This document shows, one piece after another, positions 13,440-25,700 of a stretch of 64,000 nt of DNA. Under the pieces are notes generated by a model that was not told the origin of the DNA, ran no database searches, and saw only the letters and a program-made list of their open reading frames with translations. The translations under genes were made by a program, and so were the position numbers. Numbering within the stretch: position 1 is the first letter of the stretch; every line of letters begins with the position of its first letter. This DNA comes from Hysterangium stoloniferum (taxonomy: Eukaryota; Basidiomycota; Agaricomycetes; Hysterangiales; Hysterangiaceae). The stretch lies in the NCBI GenBank assembly GCA_015178975.1, contig WHVD01000093.1, positions 248,001-312,000 of the forward strand, written 5' to 3'.

Positions 13440-15260
13440 ATGGGTTCCAAAATATCACCCTCATACCTCAAAAAAGCAGGGAAGCAAGTGTCTGGTAGGA
13501 AGATCAAGCTCTCAAAAATGATGGCAGATATAGTAGAGGATGATGAAGTGGCCATCACTGATGTCGACAAGGTTCTTGAAGAAGGAGCCATTGAGCTGGG
13601 ATTGGACAATGATACATCCCCTGACTATCACCCAGAGAAACATATGCTCAGTGAAAATGATGAGAACTTGGAGGAAGGTTTGGAAGCAGCAGAAACTTGT
13701 CCAAAGAAGAAAATGAAATGGAACACATCCATTCAACCAGAACCAGTTGAATCAAAAGGTATGTCAGTATTTTGACTCTGCCAACTCTACTTACAAATCA
13801 CATTTTTGCAGAGATTCTACTCATTGTTCCCTAAGGATACACTTCTGATGGGTCACAGGTCATGGTGTTGTGGGATTGCAAATGGGAAGATGTTTTTGCA
13901 GCAATTGTTGTTGGCATGGGCTGTGAGAAAATAGTATGCAAACCCATCTTGAGGTTCAAGCTAGACAAGCCAAAAGCAAAGAACTTCAACCTCAGCACTG
14001 CAGAGGACTGGGAGGTCCTAAAGAATTAAGTGATAGATGAAGAAAAGTGTCAAGCAAAGTCAAAGCAATCTGCTGTCAAGGTTGACATTATTGTATCAGG
14101 TGAAGTAAGTCCTATTATTAGCATGTGTTAGAATCTATTAATAGTACTTACTTTGGTTTTTAGTACATGAATCCACTATGATGCCGGTTTGTAAAGGGGT
14201 TCACTATCCCAACCTGCAAAGGAAAGCAAAAGATTGGCCCCCTCAATTTAGATGTCAACTCAGATGAGCTAGCTGCAGACAACCCTGCAAGTGGGCTCTC
14301 GGGGCTGTATGTCTCTGGCTCAGATGGGTTTAATGATGAAGAACGTCAGGCACACAGCCTAATTTTGGAAAAACTCAGGAACTGTCCAGGCTGCCCACAT
14401 GGTGATGGGGCATTTTGCTTGAAGTCGAAGGATGGGGCACATGTTCATTTCACATCTGCCCATAAAAGGATGGGCAAAGGCACTGGTAAGACACAATCAT
14501 TAGTCATCATTTCTTCCATTATTAACATTCATAGGCAAAAAATGTGACTGGCCTGTCAGTTGAACTACCACCACGTACACCCAGTTTTGAATATTTTTTT
14601 ATGGCAGCCCCTGGTGCAATTGTTCATCCACCACCTGACACTCTACCCCTCCCCCCACTAATGACACAAACCATCCCAACTGTGTCCAGCCCCACTCCAT
14701 CACTCCCCACTCCAGCTTGTCCCACATCACCTCAGTTGCAGCCTGCCAACTCCTTCATCCCTGCTTCTGGCAGCACAAGTATTGACCTCAGCCTTCTTAT
14801 AACAACTCAGCTGATGAATATAAGCCAGATGCAAATGCAGATGTTTCAGACAATATCAGTACCTTGTAGTGGATCATATGGTGTATCTTACAATGTGCCT
14901 GGTGCAATGCCGAGTGGCCCAGCCCCCTATGCTCCCCCCCCATTCAGTTTTAATGGCCCTTTTGGTGAAATGGCTCAGCTACCACACACTGTCAGTCCGG
15001 CTAATGGCTCCCATAGTGTTGCACCCATCGTCATTGACCACAACAAGCTTTACCCTCAGGTTGAGGAATTTCTCGAGCCACTTTTGGAAAGGGAGCCCAA
15101 ATGCCACCATATTTTGGCAAAGCTGGTGGATTGTGGACTTTATCATCTTGATGAAGTCCATCTTATTAGTGACACTATATTGGAGGGTACTGGGATGGTA
15201 CTGGGGGATATATTTTGGCTGCAAACAAAGGTTGAACATGCATTAAGGAAGTTGCAATGA
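13440..15260 (+). pseudogene. Decayed multi-exon gene with C-terminal SAM-like domain
   Basis: Coding-like blocks separated by short introns (13759-13811, 14105-14163, 14486-14534) run on the plus strand. In-frame stops lie at about 13832, 14027 and 14179, and the last block is in a different frame from the simplest splice, so the copy is dead. The first block is acidic and lysine-rich (nuclear-like). The third has a CPGCPHGDGAFC cysteine cluster followed by HVHFTS. The fourth is Pro/Thr-rich and ends in a helical segment (about 15045-15257; VEEFLEPLLERE, GLYHLDEV) that resembles the SAM-like tails of large multicopy gene families in agaricomycetes. Those families often travel with transposons. 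No function can be assigned. Confidence 0.5.
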
Positions 15261-15352
15261 TTTTCTTTCTCTGCTTAATAGAATATATCATTTTAAAGCT
15301 TCTAATATGGCCTTGGAATTAATGTATAGCACAAAGTACTACTTATGAGGCA

Positions 15353-16789
15353 CTACAGGTAATTAGAATGCTGGAACCAACCCTCCACATAGCGTGGTGT
15401 GACCATTGACAGTACATCTGTAATAAATGCATGAATAGCAAGGTCATCCTTTGTATCTACAGCTGCTCGAAACTGAGTGCCATGACAGCAGATTACACTT
15501 TCATAAATGAAAAACACTCTTCTATGGGGTTGAAGTCGGGAGAATATGGTGGTAGATAAATGAGTTTCACACCCCTGAACAATGTGTTAGCAGGAAAATA
15601 TAGCACAATAGGATATAAAAACACCTTTCTGTGCAAAGATCTGCAACACCATCGACATGATGTATGGCACAATTGTCCATCACAAGGACACTCTCTGGCT
15701 GAGGGTAGGGATTCATGACATTGACAAGCTTCTGAATGAAAGTGAGGAATGAATTGTTGAATGAGTAATGGTTGACCTGGATATATTAATATCTTACTGA
15801 TGACTAATCATCTCAGTAGTAACTGGTTCTTAATAGAACTACTCTTAATGGCCTGATAGCTCAGGGGTTAAGAGCACTAGACATGTAATCCAAACTTAGT
15901 GGTCACTGGTTCAAATCCAGCTCAGGTCAATATTTTCACCCTGCTTATGTAATTCTTACATGAATCCCCATCGAAAGACCCACAGGTTATTTTCAGGTGT
16001 ATGATTCCATGCAAGTTAAGTGCGGGAAGAATAGAGAAGCTGTGAAGCAAAGCTAGTCAATTAAAACATGCCCTCACATCTAGAAATAACTTACTGGTCT
16101 CCACGCTGAAAATAGGTCTGTTTGCATGCATGAGAACCTTTCAGTGCATGTCCCATACTGTGATAAGTGGTCAGGATATTGACTGCACTTTCATCTGTAA
16201 AAACAAGTTGCTCTGGCCATTCATCACCAATCTTGAAAAGGAAAAGCTTGCATGCCATTTGACAGCATTCCAGGGCAGTCTTTGAAAGCTAAAACAATAT
16301 AAATATGAGCACACCATCTAATGATTTATGGACATACCTTCTTTTGTGTGTATCCAAGTAATGCCAAGGTGCGGTGGACAGTTGACAATGAAACCTCTAC
16401 ACCAAGCATTTCAAATAGATCCATTGCAATCTCATCTAAGTATAGATCAGGCTTCTTGTCCAGTAGACCCATCATATACTAAAAGAAACAGTCAGAATTG
16501 TGCTCACAGTATACATACGTACCTTCATTCAAATACACACATTGCATGCCACCATGTCCATCAATGGTACCTTCCTTCACTTGTTGTATTCTGTAGGGTC
16601 ATGCAAAACATCCCCAATCTCGTTCCAAAGCTGCAAAGTTTGCTGAACTACCCGGAGCGACATGTCAAGGTCTCTGGCAATGTCCTCAGGTTTCTTCTTG
16701 AGGACTTTGTGCTGGTACACAACAAGAGCCTTGATATCTTTGGAGTAATGACGGCGGGACTGGTTTACCTGGACAGACTGCTCAGCCAT
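15353..16789 (-). pseudogene. Tc1/IS630-like (DDE_3) transposase, broken
   Basis: Starting at 16789 on the minus strand there is a helix-turn-helix segment (YSKDIKALVVYQ, PEDIARDLDMSLRVVQQTL). A second block follows (LDEIAMDLFEMLGVEVS, TVHRTLALLGYTQKK), then the first catalytic block (LVFTDESAVN). The C-terminal half has VLVMDNCAIHHVDG and LPPYSPDFNPIEECF, the second and third catalytic motifs of DDE_3 transposases. Several short introns are present. The part expected between the first and second catalytic motifs is missing, and in its place lies about 200 bp containing a tRNA-like sequence. The copy therefore cannot encode a working enzyme. Its terminal inverted repeats were not located. Confidence 0.8.
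15850..15929 (+). tRNA. tRNA-Thr(TGT)-like sequence, probably pseudogene or SINE head
   Basis: The 7-bp acceptor stem GGCCTGA/TCAGGTC pairs with one G-U. The D-arm GCTC/GAGC is intact. Box A (TAGCTCAGGGG) and box B (GGTTCAAATCC) are close to consensus. The loop CATGTAA would give anticodon TGT, but it has A instead of T at position 33. The anticodon stem pairs poorly and the sequence is 7-8 nt longer than a normal tRNA-Thr. It sits inside a broken transposase gene, which favours a tRNA-derived SINE or pseudogene over a working tRNA. Confidence 0.4.
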
Positions 16790-17244
16790 GTTGAGGTAAG
16801 TGATATCAGAGATAGTCACATGCAGGATGCTTGAACATCCGACAGACTCTCTGCCACTCCACACAGTCAACACCAGTATGTGTGAGATGTGGACTTCAAA
16901 CCACTAACAAACCTGAAGACTACTGTGGCGACATTCAAGAATCCATGGTTTCTCTCTTCAAGTAATCTGATTGGCAGGGGTATGTGAATTGGGGCAGCAT
17001 CCCCTTTGCGTAGCTGTATGACACTCTGGAGGTGGAGGAGGTGCTAAGAGGCACACTGCGGTGAGGCAGATTTTGTGTCATTTTGGTGTGTTGGTGGGCA
17101 TGGGGTGGTGGCTGGGTCAAGGAGGGGATGAAATGGGGGGAGGTCAGTGCAAAGATTATTGGTGCGAAGGAGGCGAGTGAGAGGTGAGTAGTGTTTGCAA
17201 GTGGCTGTTTTTGTGTAGGTCATAATGGTGATATTGTTACTGGT

Positions 17245-17440
17245 AGTGCTATCCTTGCTGCTATTGCCTTCCTTCTCCCCAGCGACAAAAATACCCGCGA
17301 TCAGGTTGTGTTGGGCTTGCAGTGGATTGGGCTCTTGGGTGCTGAGAAGGCTACCGTTAGGTAGGCATTTTCTTTCCTGTTGCACCATCAAATCTGAATA
17401 TTAATACATCTGACCAAAGCCACACTCCTCGACACAGGAT
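17245..17440 (+). pseudogene. Fragment resembling saccharopine dehydrogenase C-terminal part
   Basis: A plus-strand block reads FLLPSDKNTRDQVV followed by GLQWIGLLGAEKATVR. A 59-nt GT-AG intron (17361-17419) then leads to TLLDT. Basidiomycete saccharopine dehydrogenase (LYS9, lysine biosynthesis) has a similarly ordered run: FPSD, R, GLxWIGxxS, then a LLDTLC segment. Similarity fades on both sides, so only a short intron-containing piece is visible. It lies between transposon remnants, which suggests genomic capture or a leftover of a deleted gene. The family match is from memory of motif order and is uncertain. Confidence 0.35.
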
Positions 17441-17839
17441 ATTACCATCGGATTTGACAGTGCTGATGCTGCTTCAGTAGGTTAGCTGGCTCACGGACTA
17501 TATCTCTGAGGTGCAAATGCTGTTGGGTCTCGGTGGGAGTGGGGCAGTCTGAACTATACCCTACTTCTCGTGGCTGCTGGGCATCAATATGCTGCAGCTG
17601 TGGTAAGAAGCATGGTGGTAGGACCTTGGGTTGGGAGGCCACACAGCAGGAATGGGGACTTAGAGGGCTCTGGGGCTTTTATATTTACTATATAGTGACC
17701 TTATATACATAATTTGAAACCCCACATGTCTGAAAATGCAACAGAGCTAATGTGAGTGAGTTTGCCGAGTAAATGCATACAAACTACCCTCATACAGGTT
17801 TGAAGCTGGTATTTAGACCGCAAAAGCCAGATGCTGTCA

Positions 17840-18480
17840 TTTTTTACTACCTAGATACATGTAAAACAACATATTACAAGCTCATTGGGAGTGACACATC
17901 TGTTGGCTCATGAATTGGTTTGCAAGCTCAAATGGACTGCAATTTTGGGAAAGATGCTGTAGGTCAAATTGTGGAGTTATAATATCAAAATATACTAGAT
18001 ATATGGTAGTAAAATACATATATGAAGTTACAAGGCAATTGGTCAATTATTGAGAGAGCTACGAGGTTCGCAATTTTCATGCAATATTTTCCTGCAAATC
18101 TAGCACACGCCTTACATAATGGAAGGCACTGTAAGATTCCAAATGTTGCAAGTTTAAGTATAATTCCAGTATTGCTATGGAGGGTGGTTACAATTTCTAC
18201 AATATTTAAAATTTTATTGAAAACCCATACATTTTTACAGCAGTTTGAATTACATGAGGTGTGTGCTAGAATACCTGGAAATAGTGTGCAAAAATTGTGG
18301 ATCTCATGGCTGCTTCAAATGTTGACTGATTACTGTATAACTTTGTATATACATATACATGCATTTTAATACTATATATCTAGTGAATTATCATGCTACA
18401 ACTCCAAAATTTGACCTGTAGCATATTTCCCACAATTGGAGTCCATTTGAGCTTGTAATATGTTATTGGACATGTAGTTA
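17840..18480. mobile_element. Small inverted-repeat element H (non-autonomous)
   Basis: About 110-150 bp at the left (17856-18008) reappears inverted at the right (18371-18480), enclosing about 360 bp without a convincing gene. A third partial copy lies at 31450-31640. This is the structure of a non-autonomous DNA transposon with long inverted repeats. Exact termini and target duplication were not resolved. Confidence 0.5.
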
Positions 18481-19525
18481 GTGTTGAAACAGTTGAATAA
18501 TGCTTTGCAGAACACCCCTGTGAGTGTGATTGGAAAGTAAACACTAAGGAGACTTTCCCACACCCACAGTGGACTATACTACTAGGTGCTTATCTAAGCA
18601 CCTATACAGGAGGTACCGACCCAAGGTAACTCACTCAATACTGCACCTACAGTGCTGGGAAAAATACTACAAATATCAGAAAAATATGGAGATCATAATA
18701 GACTATGTTAGAGCTGTAGTATCATACTCTAACAGTTAGGTAGTAAGAAATGACTACTCCCAACTGTTTCAGTCCAAATACCAGCCATGTGTTGAAGTTA
18801 TGGCCACTTGGCAATAATCTCAATGCAATGACATTTGTGGGTCCTAGATTATTTCACACTAAACTATGTAATTCTGTATAGTAGCTTGGTAATCTTAATG
18901 CTTTTTGTTTGCATCCACAGTGTACCAACATATACCCCCCCTGTTAGATTTAGTGACTCAGCACAGTAGCTACAAGTTGTGTACCATTGTGGGTCCATAG
19001 TGCATGCCAGTGAAATTTGCATTTGCTTGTTCATGTCTGTGTCTGTGTCTGAGCTCTCACACTTCTTGTGTTTCACATCCACCTCCCTTCTTCATTCTAA
19101 TACCCCCTTTGCATCAACAGGTCATCAACCTCACAGACTTATCATTCAGATTCATTGCCACACATTTTCATTCCTTCAAGTATTTACTTGTTGTATCTTT
19201 TTAGGTGGCCATATAGAAGGGCATAGAAGCTGCAGTATTCACATGGGAAGGGCTCCAGGGTGATACAGTGAACTTGCAGGAGTAAGTAGCCATATTAAAG
19301 GGCTTAGAAGCTGCAGTACTCACACAGGAAGGGCTCTGGAGCAGTACATCTGACTCTGCAGTTTGTAGATTCTCATGGGAAGGGCTCCACAGTATCTGTT
19401 TTGGTGTGTTTTGAACACTGAGAGTGTGCTGACTTTATTGTCTGGCACTAGGCTTTTTTTTTAGCCACATTTTCCATTTTTCATTCTTTCACTATTCTAA
19501 ATTGGCATTGACCACTTATCCAAAA
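18481..19525. other. Upstream flank of the Copia remnant, no gene seen
   Basis: About 1 kb with simple TG-rich segments and an internal near-repeat (GGGCTYCAGGGTG-like phrases around 19250 and 19320). It could hold the degraded left LTR of the Copia element, but no matching right copy was found. Confidence 0.3.
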
Positions 19526-20702
19526 TGGGAAATGAGAACCACTTCCAAAAGCTAGGTGAGGAGAACTATGTATAGCACATGGTGTGTCTACATGAAAGCA
19601 CTCCTCACATGCAAGGATGTGTGGGACATCATCAATGGTTTGGAAACTCGACTGCCCAGCTTACCCTCCTTGAAATTGGTCTGCACATTCATTAAAAAAC
19701 AACAACTCATGCAAGCTGAACTCACTCTTGGTATTGAACCAGAGCAAATCCCCTAACTCTATGAAAACAATCCTGCCATCTCTTGGGGAAAATCTGTGCC
19801 AAGTACACATCACCTGTGGATTTGTGTCTCATCTTGTTCTTCATTGCCACTTCCTGACCATGAAAAAGGGCATGCAGCCTTGGATCACTGCCATGAAACA
19901 CACCTCACAATGTCTCAGCCATGCAACCAGTCCTCCAACAACTAACATGGATCCTGCCTGAACAACTCACCCCTCAAATACATCATCAATCACCTACTGA
20001 ATGAAGAGTCACACCAGCTTAGTCCTCACACATTATCTATTACCAGTAACAACATTGAAACCCAAGCTTTTTCGGCTACCTGAGGCTGCACAGTTAAAGG
20101 TCCCCCAATGTTCAATGTTTTAATTGTGGTGGACAAGATCATTATGGGACCAACTGCCCCAGCTCTAAGACTTTGTTAGGACCGGAAAACCCATTAGGCT
20201 CCGGACACCATGAACACAACCTATGTGCACAATTTATGCATCAGCTCCACCAGGAATTGCTGCAACCAAAGAAGAGATTGATGCAGGAATCATGCATGGA
20301 AGCAAGCACTGTGCCTTTATCTCTTTTCCCAGTGAACCACAAAATTACCATGAGGCCATGATATCACCCTACAAGAAGCAGTGGGAGAGAGCCATAGTGA
20401 CCAAATACAAGAAGTTGAAGTCAACTGGAACCTTCAAATGGGTTAGTCAATTGCCCCCAGGTCAAAAAACTGTTGGTAGTCACATTGTATTTTGTGAAAA
20501 ATGAGATGGCAATGGTGCATTTGTCAAAGCAAAGGCTCACATTGTTGCAAAGGGCTTCTCACAGGTGCCAGGAAATGGTTTCACTGAAACCTTCTCATTA
20601 GTGGCAAAGTTCACTACTTTACAAACCTAGTTGTCTCTCATCACACATGAGGATTGGGTATTGCACCAGATCAATGTTGTCAGTGCATATTTGGAGGGTG
20701 AC

Positions 20703-21285
20703 TGTTAAGTGCCATGTCGGGAACTTATTCCGGAACTATCGGGAAGTCACCGGGAAGTCGGAAACTCGTGGATAGGGTCAGGACGTCGGCTTCAGCTTAT
20801 GTGCTGCGCCTCTACGCAAACGCTCAATGTCCTTAATTTCGGAAGTGAACTAACGATGGAAGATATGGATATTCAGAGTTCCGAAGAGTTCCGAATATCG
20901 AGCGTACAGAAAGACGGGAGGAGGAATAAGAAACTAAGTCGATATCAGATCTAAAGTAAAGTACAAATTCGCGGAAACTAATATAAGTCTACTCGTTATT
21001 GTACTACAAACTGAGACCATAATAAGACAGAAACGGAAGTATTCTTAAAACGGAAATACAATAAGACATATTAGGAAGACAATATTCCGAGACGGGAATA
21101 CAACAACAAACGAGTGAATACTTGTCAACGGACAAATTACCAAATGCGGAACAAACGAAGAACACAGATGATACGGTAACTATGATGTTCCGTAGTCGGA
21201 GGTCAAAGTTGGAAGTCGGGGATCGGAAGTCGGGAGTGGGAGACCGGAAGTCAGATATTGAAACATCCGGGAACGGGTCGTAACA
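20703..21285 (-). repeat. Gypsy chromovirus 3' LTR
   Basis: TGTTA...TAACA termini on the plus strand and the same length as its partner at 27626. It contains the motif shared among LTR families at 20781-20810. Confidence 0.95.
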
Positions 21286-21469
21286 GTACCCCCCTGTTAG
21301 GCCGAAATCCCATAGAGGCGATTAGGTACTGAGTGTTTGAAGCGACGGCTGACTGTTATGTGTCGTGAAATTTACGCAATTATGGAGGTGAGAGTTTCGG
21401 TTATTATTCTGAGTATAAAAACCTCCAAATATTCGAATTAACGTTTTTGTTTCTTTAACCACAACTTGT

Positions 21470-22612
21470 ATGTCGATTCGTCGGCCGTTGTTCATCACTA
21501 CCCCGGAAGACTCAGATACCGAAGTATCCGTACTTCAAAAGATGTCGAAGGTCGCAGAACTTCAACAAAAATGCCAGAAAATGGAGGAGTTGAAGCGACG
21601 ACAGGAGGAGGAGGAAAAAGCGTTGATGCAGGAGTTGAAGGATGCAGAGGAGGCGGAAAAGCGGGAATTGGAGCGGGTGAAGGCAGAAAAAGAAAAAGAG
21701 TTGGCGAGGTTGCGGACAGTGATGGAGGATCGGATGTTGAAGGAAGAAGAAGTGAAGAAACAACAAGAAGCTGAGGCGGCGGAAAAACGTAAGGAGGTAA
21801 GGGAAGGAAAGGTGAGTCCGATTCCATAGATTTCCGTGGTTCCAACCGATAACTGTTGCGTACAGCGAAAAGCCGTGGAGGTGGAAGTAGAGGGAGAAGC
21901 TGGGCCTTCGAGTCCTAAAGTAAGTGCATCTACAAAAGGTCGGTAATTGACTAATCTTTCGAAACAGAAACAAAAGGTCAAGGCTCTGGAACGGATGGAA
22001 ATTGCCCATTACACTCCATGTGCTCGATGTTCCGTATGGGATATAACTTGTTGGAAACAGAAGGTAAAATGGGGTGGAACTTGTTATCCTTGCACGGTCC
22101 TCAAACTTACGTGCACTCTTGCTGCGAAAAGGGTTCCGAAAAGCGAAAAGGCTCAAAAACCTACCATCGCGGAAGGTTCAGGAGCGACCAAAACTGCGGA
22201 AACTAAGGTGCCGAGTACGGATGGTATGGGCGTTGAGCTCCTTAAGGAATTGGTCGATACAATGGTCTTCATCGGGGTTGAGATGCGGGAAATGCGGGAA
22301 ACACTGGATCGCCATAATGAGATCCAGGAGAAGGGTTTCCGTTCGCTGGTCCGGAATTTCCGGAGGCAAAATGATTTCCTGGAGAAGATGATGGTTAGTA
22401 TCGGTGTAATCGTGGTATCTGAACGATTTGCCGATAAGGCGAAAAACCAGCCGAACGATCCATTGGCAGAGTGTGTGGAGCGGAGATGGGGGTCAGGAAA
22501 AGAGGAGAGTGAAGATGAGGAGGTACAGGATATGGTGGAAAGTGCGGAAATTGCTGAAGAGCTGGAGGTTGGGACGGAAGGTGGATTTGGGGTGTCAGAG
22601 ACTTTAAGATAG
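21470..22612 (+). CDS. Antisense accessory ORF with coiled coil and Zn2Cys6-like cluster
   Basis: On the strand opposite to gag-pol, open blocks separated by two short intron-like gaps run between pol and the 3' LTR. The first block starts MSIRRPLFITTPEDSD and becomes a long charged coiled coil rich in Glu, Lys and Arg. The last block contains PCARCSVWDITC, a 10-residue linker and CYPCTVLKLTC. This is exactly CX2CX6CX10CX2CX6C, the spacing of the fungal Zn2Cys6 binuclear cluster, although the basic residues usual between the first Cys pairs are absent. A second helical region and an acidic tail follow. Neither gag nor pol of Ty3/Gypsy elements contains such a protein. The role is unknown; DNA binding or regulation of the element is an inference. 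Confidence 0.6.
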
Positions 22613-22700
22613 ATTTAATAATATTTTTTTTGACTTGCAAAACCTAAAACGAGTGTGAAAATGGAAGTGTCGGAAACTTGAACAGAAAAGAACAGAAAGA

Positions 22701-25700
22701 TTAGAGTGATGATAAAGGTCCGGGTTTGCCTGGATAAGCCGTGTGGAAGTCGGTAACAATTTCCATAGCATGTCCAAGTTCCGTGGCCAATATCCATGAA
22801 GTTTCCTCGTCGGTACCTTCATAACCTGCCCATTTGACTAAATAGAGCAATTTACAAGTACGTCGGCGATTGTCGATTTTAGAATCCAAAATTTCGGAAA
22901 CTTCGAATTCGGGTTCTCCATCAATGATGACCAGAGGGAACGGAGGTTGAATACGTTCCGGGAATGAGTTAGGAACACAAGGTTCTAACATGGAAACGTG
23001 GAAAATGGGGACTGCTCGCATACTGTCGGGAAGACGGAGAGTCCATGAAAGTGAACCGGCTTGTGCTATAATTTCAAAAGGTCCTAAGAATTTCTCAGCG
23101 AGTTTTTTAGAAGGTCGGGTAGTACGGAAGAATTGAGCTTTTACAAAAACCTGATCACCAACTTTAAAATTAGGAGGCGGGATCCTGTTTTTGTCCGCGG
23201 AACGTTGATAATGTTCCTGTGCGGAAGAAATAGCTTTCCGAAGTTCTTGATGTAATTCGTCGAGGTCGGTAATAAATTCTTGAGCACAGACAGAAGCCAA
23301 ATCTCGTTCGGAATGTACTGTGAGATTCGGATTATAGCCTTTATTGGCGAAGAAGGGAGATATGCCGGTGGTTGCATTCGGAGAGTTATTGTAGGCGAAT
23401 TCCGCGATCGGAAGAAGGGATTTCCAGTTGTCCTGTTGATAATTACAATAGATGCGGAGATATTGTTCCAATGTTTGATTAACACGTTCCGTTTGTCCAT
23501 CACCTTCCGGGTGATATCCCGAGGTGAAGTGTAGTTTCATGTCGAGGGCTTTTCCGAGGGCCTGGAAGAAATGGGAGACGAACTTGGAGCCTCGATCGGA
23601 AGTTACGTGAGATGGAACTCCGTGTTTGGAAAATACGTGAATAATGAAAAGTTCCGCTAATTGTAAGGACGTGATTGTATCATGAGTGGGTATGAAAATG
23701 CCTTGTTTCGAGAATCGGTCCACAACGACTAGAATGGATGTAAAGCCTTCAGAAGTCGGGAGTTGTTCGATGAAATCCATGGAAATTGAATTCCAGGGTT
23801 TTTCTGGTATCGGGAGTTGCTTGAGAAGGCCGTACGGCTTATGCCTCTGGGTTTTAGAGCGTAAGCAGGTGGTGCATGACTTACAGAACTGAGTTACGAA
23901 ATCTCGGAGGTGGGGCCAAGTATATTCTCTACGGATTAAACCAAGAGTATTGTTGATGCCATAATGTCCGGAGATTGGATGATCATGTTTATACTGAAGT
24001 ACGCGGAGTCGGAGATCGTTGGAATCTGGAACGTAGATACGTCCATCGAGACGGATAAAACCTTGAGAGTCTTGTGACCATCGGGGTTGGTCGGGATTGT
24101 CGGGAACTTCTAAATGTGGCTTGAGGGCCGGGTCGGAAATGAGTGCGGAAAGGATATCTTGATGTAATTGCTCAATGTCCATAATCATGACGCTACGCAT
24201 AATTGGATAGTAAAGGGAAGTTGCTCGGATAGATGCGGAAAGTTGTTGCATTGTAAAAACCGGTTTCAGGTTATGTGGATTAACAACAGCGTAGTTACTT
24301 TCCCCCTCGTTAGGATAGATGTCCCATTGTCGAGTCATGGCATCTGGTTTTCCACCAAGACGTCCGGGTCGGAAACGGATAATCATGTTGAAAGCGGAAA
24401 GAAATTCAGACCAACGGGCCTGCCGGCGGGTTAAAAGTTTAGTGGTAGAAAAATATTCGAGATTTTTGTGATCGGTAACGACGTCAACGGGAGTTGCAGA
24501 ACCTTCGAGATAATGGCGCCAATGTTTGAAAGCTTCAAAAATTGCCAAAAGTTCCTTATCATGAACGTCGTAATTGAGTTCGGATACTGAAAGTGTCCGA
24601 GAAAGAAATGCGACCGGATGAATTTCACCGTCGGAATCTTGAATGGAAAGGATCGCGGCAATTGCATAATCGGAAGCATCGGTTTCCACAATAATCGGAA
24701 AATCAGGTTTCCAATGGGAAAGAATCGGGGCAGAAGTGAAAGCATTTTTTAAAGTCTGGAAGGCGGAGCGGCATTTGTCGTCAAAAACCCATGGTTGAGT
24801 TTTACGGGTAAGATGAGTGAGCGGTACTGTAATATCCGAGTAGTTCCGAATAAAACGACGGTAAAAGTTGGCAAAACCTAAAAATGATTGAATGTCCTTG
24901 ACCTTCCGTGGTTCGGGCCAGTCACGGACAACTTGAACCTTGGTTTCATCCATACGGAGACCATCAGGGCCGATGATGAAACCTAAGTATTCAATAGAAT
25001 CCATGTCGAAATAACATTTTTTACTGTTGGCGAAAAGACCGTTTTTACGGAGTCTTCGGAAAACTTCACGGACTTGTTCATCGTGAAGAGCGGGATCCTC
25101 GGAAAATACCAAAATGTCGTCCAAATAGACTATAACACATACATCAAGCATGTCGGAAAATATATCATTAACAAAACGTTGAAAAGCGGAAGGGGCGTTG
25201 GTAAGGCCGAATGGCATAACCAACCATTCAAAGGATCCATAGCGAGTCCGAAAAGCAGTTTTCCATTCGTCACCCTCGGCAATTCGGACCAAATGATAGG
25301 CGTGTTTGAGGTCTATTTTGGTGTAAATTCGAGCTTTCCGTGGGGCGTCGAGTAAGTCGGTAACGAGTGGGAGTGGATACTTATCTTTCTGTGTGATGGA
25401 ATTTAACCCTCTGAAATCGACACAGAGTCGAAGAGAGCCGTCCTTCTTTCGGACAAAAAGGACGGGTGCTCCATACGGAGACTTTGAGGGACGGATAAAA
25501 CCTATCGACAGATGTTCATCCAGGAACTCCCGAATAGACGAAAGTTCCGATTGGGATAATGGGTAAATAGGTCCTAATGGAGGGTTTGAACCGGGCTCAA
25601 TATCGATTTTTAAGTCGTAGGGTGGTGCAAGCCTGTCAGCTTTTTGCTTACTGAAAATGTCCGCGAAATCATGGTATTTTTCAGGAACTCCTTCCAGATC

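Noticed and set aside
17044-17391. Minus-strand 115-codon ORF
   Set aside because: It overlaps the plus-strand block with the better family resemblance and has a low-complexity Pro/Thr/His composition.
21498-22156. Minus-strand ORFs opposite the antisense accessory gene
   Set aside because: They are Phe/Leu-rich mirror readings of a Glu/Lys coiled coil and carry no domain.
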